Origin: Pseudomonadota bacterium
GTDB lineage: Bacteria; Pseudomonadota; Alphaproteobacteria; Reyranellales; Reyranellaceae
Direction of reading: 5' to 3'
Assembly: GCA_023416135.1 (NCBI GenBank)
Contig: JAEZIF010000142.1
Location: 1-5,591, forward strand
DNA length: 5,591 bases
The position numbers and the translations under genes were made by a program. How positions within the stretch are numbered: position 1 is the stretch's first letter; every line of letters starts with the position of its first letter. Of this stretch, positions 1-5,591 are shown piece after piece. The notes beneath the pieces are model-generated. The model saw only the letters and a list, made by a program, of their open reading frames with translations, was not told the DNA's origin and did not search any database.

Positions 1-2
1 GT

Positions 3-83
3 GCCAGCAAGGCTGTCATTCGCTTCGACCAAACAGTCATGATCACTGTGACGCGCTACGGTGGCTCGTCACAGAGGTTTTGA
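3..83 (+). CDS. Possible C-terminal tail of a plus-strand gene entering from the left
   Basis: The third plus frame is open from the left edge to a TGA at 81-83. Its 26 residues include VIRFDQTVMITVTRYGG, a plausible beta-rich protein end. Too little is present to name a family. The first plus frame stops at 42. The second runs to a TAG at 158-160 but its residues (His- and Cys-rich) look less protein-like. The fragment may be chance, and the inverted repeat at 46-74 lies within it. Confidence 0.2.
   Translation, partial: ASKAVIRFDQTVMITVTRYGGSSQRF
46..74. repeat. Inverted repeat CTGTGACG / CGTCACAG
   Basis: Perfect 8-base arms at 46-53 and 67-74 with a 13-base loop. A second dyad, ACAGT-7-ACTGT at 33-49, overlaps its left arm, so the two structures exclude each other. 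The short words 1-9 and 118-126 (GTGCCAGCA/TGCTGGCAC) are also inverted copies. These could be operators or the 3' hairpin of a gene ending at 83; the sequence does not decide. Confidence 0.45.
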
Positions 84-143
84 TGAATTGGCGCGGGGCC
101 GACGAAATTGCCGGCACTGCTGGCACGGATTCTCGACCCGAAC

Positions 144-181
144 ATTTTTGCGCCCTTTAGCCCCTTATGGCACGCAAAAAT
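144..181. repeat. Inverted repeat ATTTTTGCG / CGCAAAAAT
   Basis: Perfect 9-base arms at 144-152 and 173-181 enclose a 20-base spacer, just upstream of the promoter-like sequence at 193-221. As a transcript on either strand the hairpin would have A/T-rich outer ends and no following T-run, so it is a weak terminator. Its place 12 bases before a -35 box would also suit an activator or repressor site. No regulator is identifiable. Confidence 0.45.
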
Positions 182-192
182 TAGAACCTTAG

Positions 193-221
193 TTGACTTG
201 TGAGAGCACTTAAGTTATATT
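193..221 (+). promoter_or_regulatory. Sigma70-like promoter pointing right
   Basis: TTGACT at 193-198 and TATATT at 216-221 are separated by exactly 17 bases inside the most AT-rich part of the window. A start site near 228 would be expected. No convincing gene follows on the plus strand before the convergent glpV end at 616. Possible products are a small structured RNA from the hairpin region or an antisense transcript to the glpV 3' end. The spacer also holds a small dyad, GTG-AGAG-CAC (200-209). The promoter match is good but there is no functional evidence. Confidence 0.45.
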
Positions 222-281
222 GACCTTGCGCTCGCCTCCCGGCAGCTCTGCTCTATGCATCGTTCACCCGATATCATCGCG

Positions 282-302
282 CCCGGCAGCAGCCCTGCCG
301 GG
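282..302. repeat. GC-rich hairpin
   Basis: CCCGGCAG at 282-289 and CTGCCGGG at 295-302 form a perfect 8-base-pair stem with a 5-base loop. On the plus strand it is followed by TCCAATTT, a poor T-run. If the promoter at 193-221 is active, this is the first stable structure in the RNA, about 54 bases after the predicted start. Confidence 0.5.
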
Positions 303-312
303 TCCAATTTCC

Positions 313-371
313 GTCATCCCGAGCGAAGCCGCCCCCTTTCGAGAAAATGGGGGCGGTTCGGCCCGGGTGAC
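313..371. repeat. REP-like imperfect palindrome
   Basis: A 59-base imperfect palindrome starts with GTCATCCCGAG and ends with CCCGGGTGAC. The inner stem is eight perfect pairs, CCGCCCCC (329-336) with GGGGGCGG (349-356), extended into the loop by TTT/AAA. The outer part pairs GTCATCC with GGGTGAC (one G-T wobble) and contains a few bulges. Similar GTCATCCCGAGC palindromes are, as I recall, dispersed in intergenic regions of alphaproteobacterial genomes, so this is probably one copy of an extragenic palindromic repeat family. Only one copy lies in this window, so dispersal cannot be shown here. Confidence 0.5.
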
Positions 372-393
372 AGCCAAATTGCAGCCCGACCTG

Positions 394-455
394 GCGTAGC
401 GCGACAAGCCCTGTCCAGCCTATTACCCACTGGCACGCGCAATGTCGGGCTACGC
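394..455. repeat. Long inverted repeat GCGTAGC(G)CGAC / GTCGGGCTACGC
   Basis: Arms 394-406 and 443-455 pair over 13 positions with one mismatch and leave a 36-base loop. The right arm can alternatively pair with AGCCCGAC at 383-390, because 381-390 and 396-405 are near-direct copies of each other. This makes two competing folds. Smaller stems follow at 501-515 (GCGGG/CCCGC) and 526-537 (GTGTC/GACAC). Confidence 0.45.
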
Positions 456-541
456 AAAAAGCGGAAAATCCCGCGCACCGCCGACCACGCATGGGCTCAA
501 GCGGGACCGACCCGCCAGAACCACTGTGTCGAGACACTAGT

Positions 542-585
542 CCGGCCACGCCTGGCCGGGCTCAGGGCCACTGCCGCCCTGAGCC
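542..585 (-). terminator. Tandem hairpins after glpV, probable operon end
   Basis: About 30 bases past the glpV stop, a perfect 10-base-pair stem (559-568 with 576-585, 7-base loop) is followed in the transcript by a second perfect 7-base-pair stem (542-548 with 553-559, 4-base loop). The two share one base, so they may compete slightly. Neither is followed by a T-run on either strand, so intrinsic termination is not proven. They may instead protect the 3' end or mark the region of Rho-dependent termination. The location at the end of the last operon gene is the main support. Confidence 0.5.
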
Positions 586-615
586 TTCTGCCAAGGCGGT
601 TGGGTTCGCCATTTG

Positions 616-2382
<1,767 letters not shown>

Positions 2383-2387
2383 GGCTT

Positions 2388-2392
2388 CCTCC
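2388..2392 (-). promoter_or_regulatory. Ribosome binding site of glpV
   Basis: The minus strand reads GGAGG here, five bases before the ATG at 2382. It decides the start: the in-frame ATG at 2394 overlaps the beginning of this motif and has no Shine-Dalgarno sequence of its own (its upstream bases read CGCTCCA). A strong independent site fits the high expression usually needed for binding proteins. Confidence 0.85.
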
Positions 2393-2420
2393 ATTTGGAG
2401 CGACTAACCGCATGGAAGTC

Positions 2421-2460
2421 CGGTTGACCCGGCTCTGCTTGTTTCGCCGGCTTCAAACCG
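2421..2460 (-). other. Possible intercistronic stem-loop between glpU and glpV
   Basis: The outer arms 2421-2425 and 2456-2460 (CGGTT/AACCG on the plus strand) and the inner arms 2429-2433 and 2446-2450 (CCGGC/GCCGG) can form a two-part hairpin with a 12-base loop. It takes in the last codons and stop of glpU. Such hairpins often separate binding-protein genes from the rest of a transporter operon by slowing mRNA decay. The stems are short and there is no T-run, so a true terminator is unlikely. Confidence 0.4.
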
Positions 2461-2779
2461 TGCGGAACACAATCACGGCAGCGACCAACGAAAGGACTGT
2501 GGCGAGCCACAGGCTCGACAATTCGACGCCCTCGCCGGCGGGAAGCACGGCGATCGGCTGAACACCGACGAGGCCGATCCAGGCGAGGTGGATGACGGCG
2601 GCCAGCACGAGCGACAGGAACAGCCGGTCACCGCGCGTGGTCGGAATGCCCAGGACGCCCACCCGCTCGACTTCCGGTCGGGTGCGGGCGAGCCAGATCA
2701 TCGTGGCGAGCACGAGGCCCACACCCGCGAAGAAGGCGCCGGTAGCAGGCGTCCAAGCCATCCAGGCGATGTTTTCCAC
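2453..2779 (-). CDS. glpU: Small integral membrane protein of the DUF2160 family (GlpU-like)
   Basis: A 108-residue hydrophobic protein with three probable membrane helices at about 10-31, 52-72 and 86-105. The N-terminal WMAWTPATGAFF and the central TTRGDRLFLSL...IHLAW stretches match what I remember of the DUF2160 family, which sits between the permeases and the binding protein in glycerol-type ABC operons. Its molecular role is not established; a structural or accessory partner of the permeases is a reasonable inference from context only. The loop between helices 2 and 3 (about residues 72-86, with an acidic PAGEGVE) looks longer than in the relatives I recall. It starts with GTG, chosen because a perfect AGGAGG lies 5 bases upstream; an internal ATG at codon 7 has no such support. 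The gap from glpQ is only 9 bases, while a 70-base gap with a possible hairpin follows. Confidence 0.85.
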   Translation of the reverse strand: MENIAWMAWTPATGAFFAGVGLVLATMIWLARTRPEVERVGVLGIPTTRGDRLFLSLVLAAVIHLAWIGLVGVQPIAVLPAGEGVELSSLWLATVLSLVAAVIVFRTV

Positions 2780-2784
2780 GATCG

Positions 2785-2788
2785 CCTC

Positions 2789-2790
<2 letters not shown>
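2785..2790 (-). promoter_or_regulatory. Ribosome binding site of glpU, overlapping the glpQ stop codon
   Basis: The minus strand reads AGGAGG, a perfect anti-16S match, five bases before the GTG at 2779. Its first two bases are also the last two of the glpQ TAG stop. Ribosomes finishing glpQ would therefore sit on the initiation site of glpU, which suggests coupled translation. Confidence 0.85.
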
Positions 2791-3594
<804 letters not shown>

Positions 3595-3598
<4 letters not shown>

Positions 3599-4511
3599 GG
3601 CCCACCCCCCGCGGGCTCGCCTGCCTTGGATCGGGGGGCATGGCCGGCATTGGTCATGAGGGTGAAGAACACCCAGCACACGATGATTATGATCAGCATG
3701 TAGACGATCGACATCGCCGCAGCCTTGCCGAGGTCGAACTGGCCGAGTGCCAGCTTCACCAGCTCGATCGACAGGAAGGTGGTCGAGTTGCCCGGACCGC
3801 CGCCGGTCAGGACGAACGGCTCGGTGTAGATCATGAACGAATCCATGAAGCGGAGCAGGGCGGCGATCACCAGCACGTGCTTCATCTTCGGCAGCTGGAT
3901 CGCCGTGAACACCGCCCAGCGCGACGCGCCGTCGATGCTGGCCGCCTGGTAATAGGCCTCGGGAATCGACTTCAGCCCGGCATAGCAAAGCAGGGCCACC
4001 AGACTCGACCAGTGCCAGACATCCATGGCGATGATGGTGAGCCAGGCATCAACCGGGTCGGCGACGTAGTTGTAGTCGAAACCGAGCCGGTTCAATGCCC
4101 AGCCCAGCAGCCCGATATCGGAGCGGCCGAATATCTGCCAGATCGTGCCGACGACGTTCCACGGGATGAGCAGAGGCAGTGCCAGAACGACCAGCGAGAA
4201 GGCGACGCCCAGGCCTTCGCGCGGCATGGCCAGCGCCACCACGATGCCGAGCGGTATCTCGATGGCCAGAACGATGGCCGAGAAGGCGAGATTGCGCCAC
4301 AGCGAGGCGAAGAAGCGGCCACCCAGCTCCGTCGAGGGGTCGAGCAGCTCGTGGTACCAGCCCACGCCGTTCCAGAAGAAGGCGTTGTTGCCGAATGTGT
4401 CCTGCACCGAGTAGTTGACCACCGTCATCAGGGGGACGACCGCGGAGAAGGCCACCAGGGCGAACACCGGCAGCACCAACAGCCACGCTTTCTGGTTCGT
4501 GATCTTTTCCA

Positions 4512-4515
<4 letters not shown>
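3595..4515 (-). CDS. glpP: ABC transporter permease, glycerol-type (GlpP-like)
   Basis: Inner-membrane permease of the MalF/UgpA type, 306 residues, forming half of the translocation channel. Hydrophobic segments lie at roughly 11-33, 75-97, 104-126, 157-180, 213-230 and 266-288, giving six helices. The cytoplasmic EAA loop that docks on the ATPase is clear: EAYYQAASIDGAS from residue 186, followed by the I-x-LP ending at 206-209. The TGGGPGNST motif at 237-245 is typical of sugar-type permeases of this class. The GTG start at 4515 overlaps the ATPase stop in GTGA and has a GAGG about 7 bases upstream. An ATG one codon later (4512) is an equally tenable start, so the N-terminus is uncertain by one residue. 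The short C-terminal tail is Gly/Pro rich. The upstream neighbour is the ATPase and the downstream neighbour the second permease, so translational coupling is likely. Confidence 0.94.

Positions 4516-5591
<1,076 letters not shown>

Larger units (their letters stand above)
84..615. other. Noncoding region downstream of glpV
   Basis: About 530 bases without a supportable gene. Positions 141-220 are about 39% GC by hand count, with a promoter-like sequence and a dyad. Positions 240-590 are GC rich and hold at least seven short stem-loops in a row, ending in the tandem hairpins after glpV. Reading frames of up to about 130 codons cross the segment (255-650 plus, 274-549 minus), but their translations are rich in Arg, Pro, Gly and Ala, show no domain, and have no clear ribosome site. 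Confidence 0.6.

Noticed and set aside
47..73. TGTGA...TCACA resembling a CRP site
   Set aside because: The half-sites are 17 bases apart rather than 6.
121..437. Three TGGCACG words (121, 168, 431) resembling the -24 part of sigma54 promoters
   Set aside because: None is followed at the right spacing by TTGC, so the -12 element is missing in each case.
2383..2394. Longer glpV start at 2394 (four extra residues)
   Set aside because: Those codons contain the Shine-Dalgarno sequence for the ATG at 2382, and nothing like one precedes 2394.
3599..3988. N-terminal extension of glpQ by 130 codons
   Set aside because: The stretch is the glpP gene read in a different frame; the GTG at 3598 gives a normal permease length and a GTGA overlap.

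Overview
The window comes from a GC-rich bacterium, most likely an alphaproteobacterium of the rhizobial or Rhodospirillales type. The coding genes have strongly G/C-biased third positions. The gene set and order match the glycerol ABC transporter locus (glpSTPQUV type) described in Rhizobium leguminosarum and seen widely in Alphaproteobacteria. I recognised the families by reading the proteins; no database search was run.

From about 5591 down to 616, everything lies on the minus strand as one apparent operon: an ABC ATPase whose first few residues lie off the right edge (GlpT-type), two inner-membrane permeases (GlpP- and GlpQ-type), a small three-helix membrane protein of the DUF2160 family (GlpU-type), and a large secreted solute-binding protein (GlpV-type). 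The first two junctions are 4-base GTGA stop/start overlaps. The third has a perfect AGGAGG ribosome site overlapping the previous stop codon. The fourth is a 70-base gap that can fold into a hairpin and ends in a strong ribosome site for the binding protein. The binding protein would capture the substrate (inferred to be glycerol) in the periplasm, GlpP/GlpQ form the channel, and GlpT with a second ATPase (GlpS, expected just beyond the right edge) powers uptake. The role of GlpU is unknown.

Positions 1 to 615 hold no gene I can support firmly. A short reading frame at 3-83 could be the tail of a plus-strand gene. Positions 141-220 are a relatively AT-rich pocket (about 39% GC by hand count) with several dyads and a good sigma70-like promoter pointing right (193-221). 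Positions 240-590 hold a row of GC-rich stem-loops, including a 59-base REP-like palindrome and a likely terminator or 3'-end hairpin pair just after the binding-protein gene.

I see no mobile element gene, CRISPR, tRNA or rRNA. The core of the window is a recognisable transport operon. The least explained part is the structured noncoding segment at the left, which could encode a small RNA or be a cluster of palindromic repeats.
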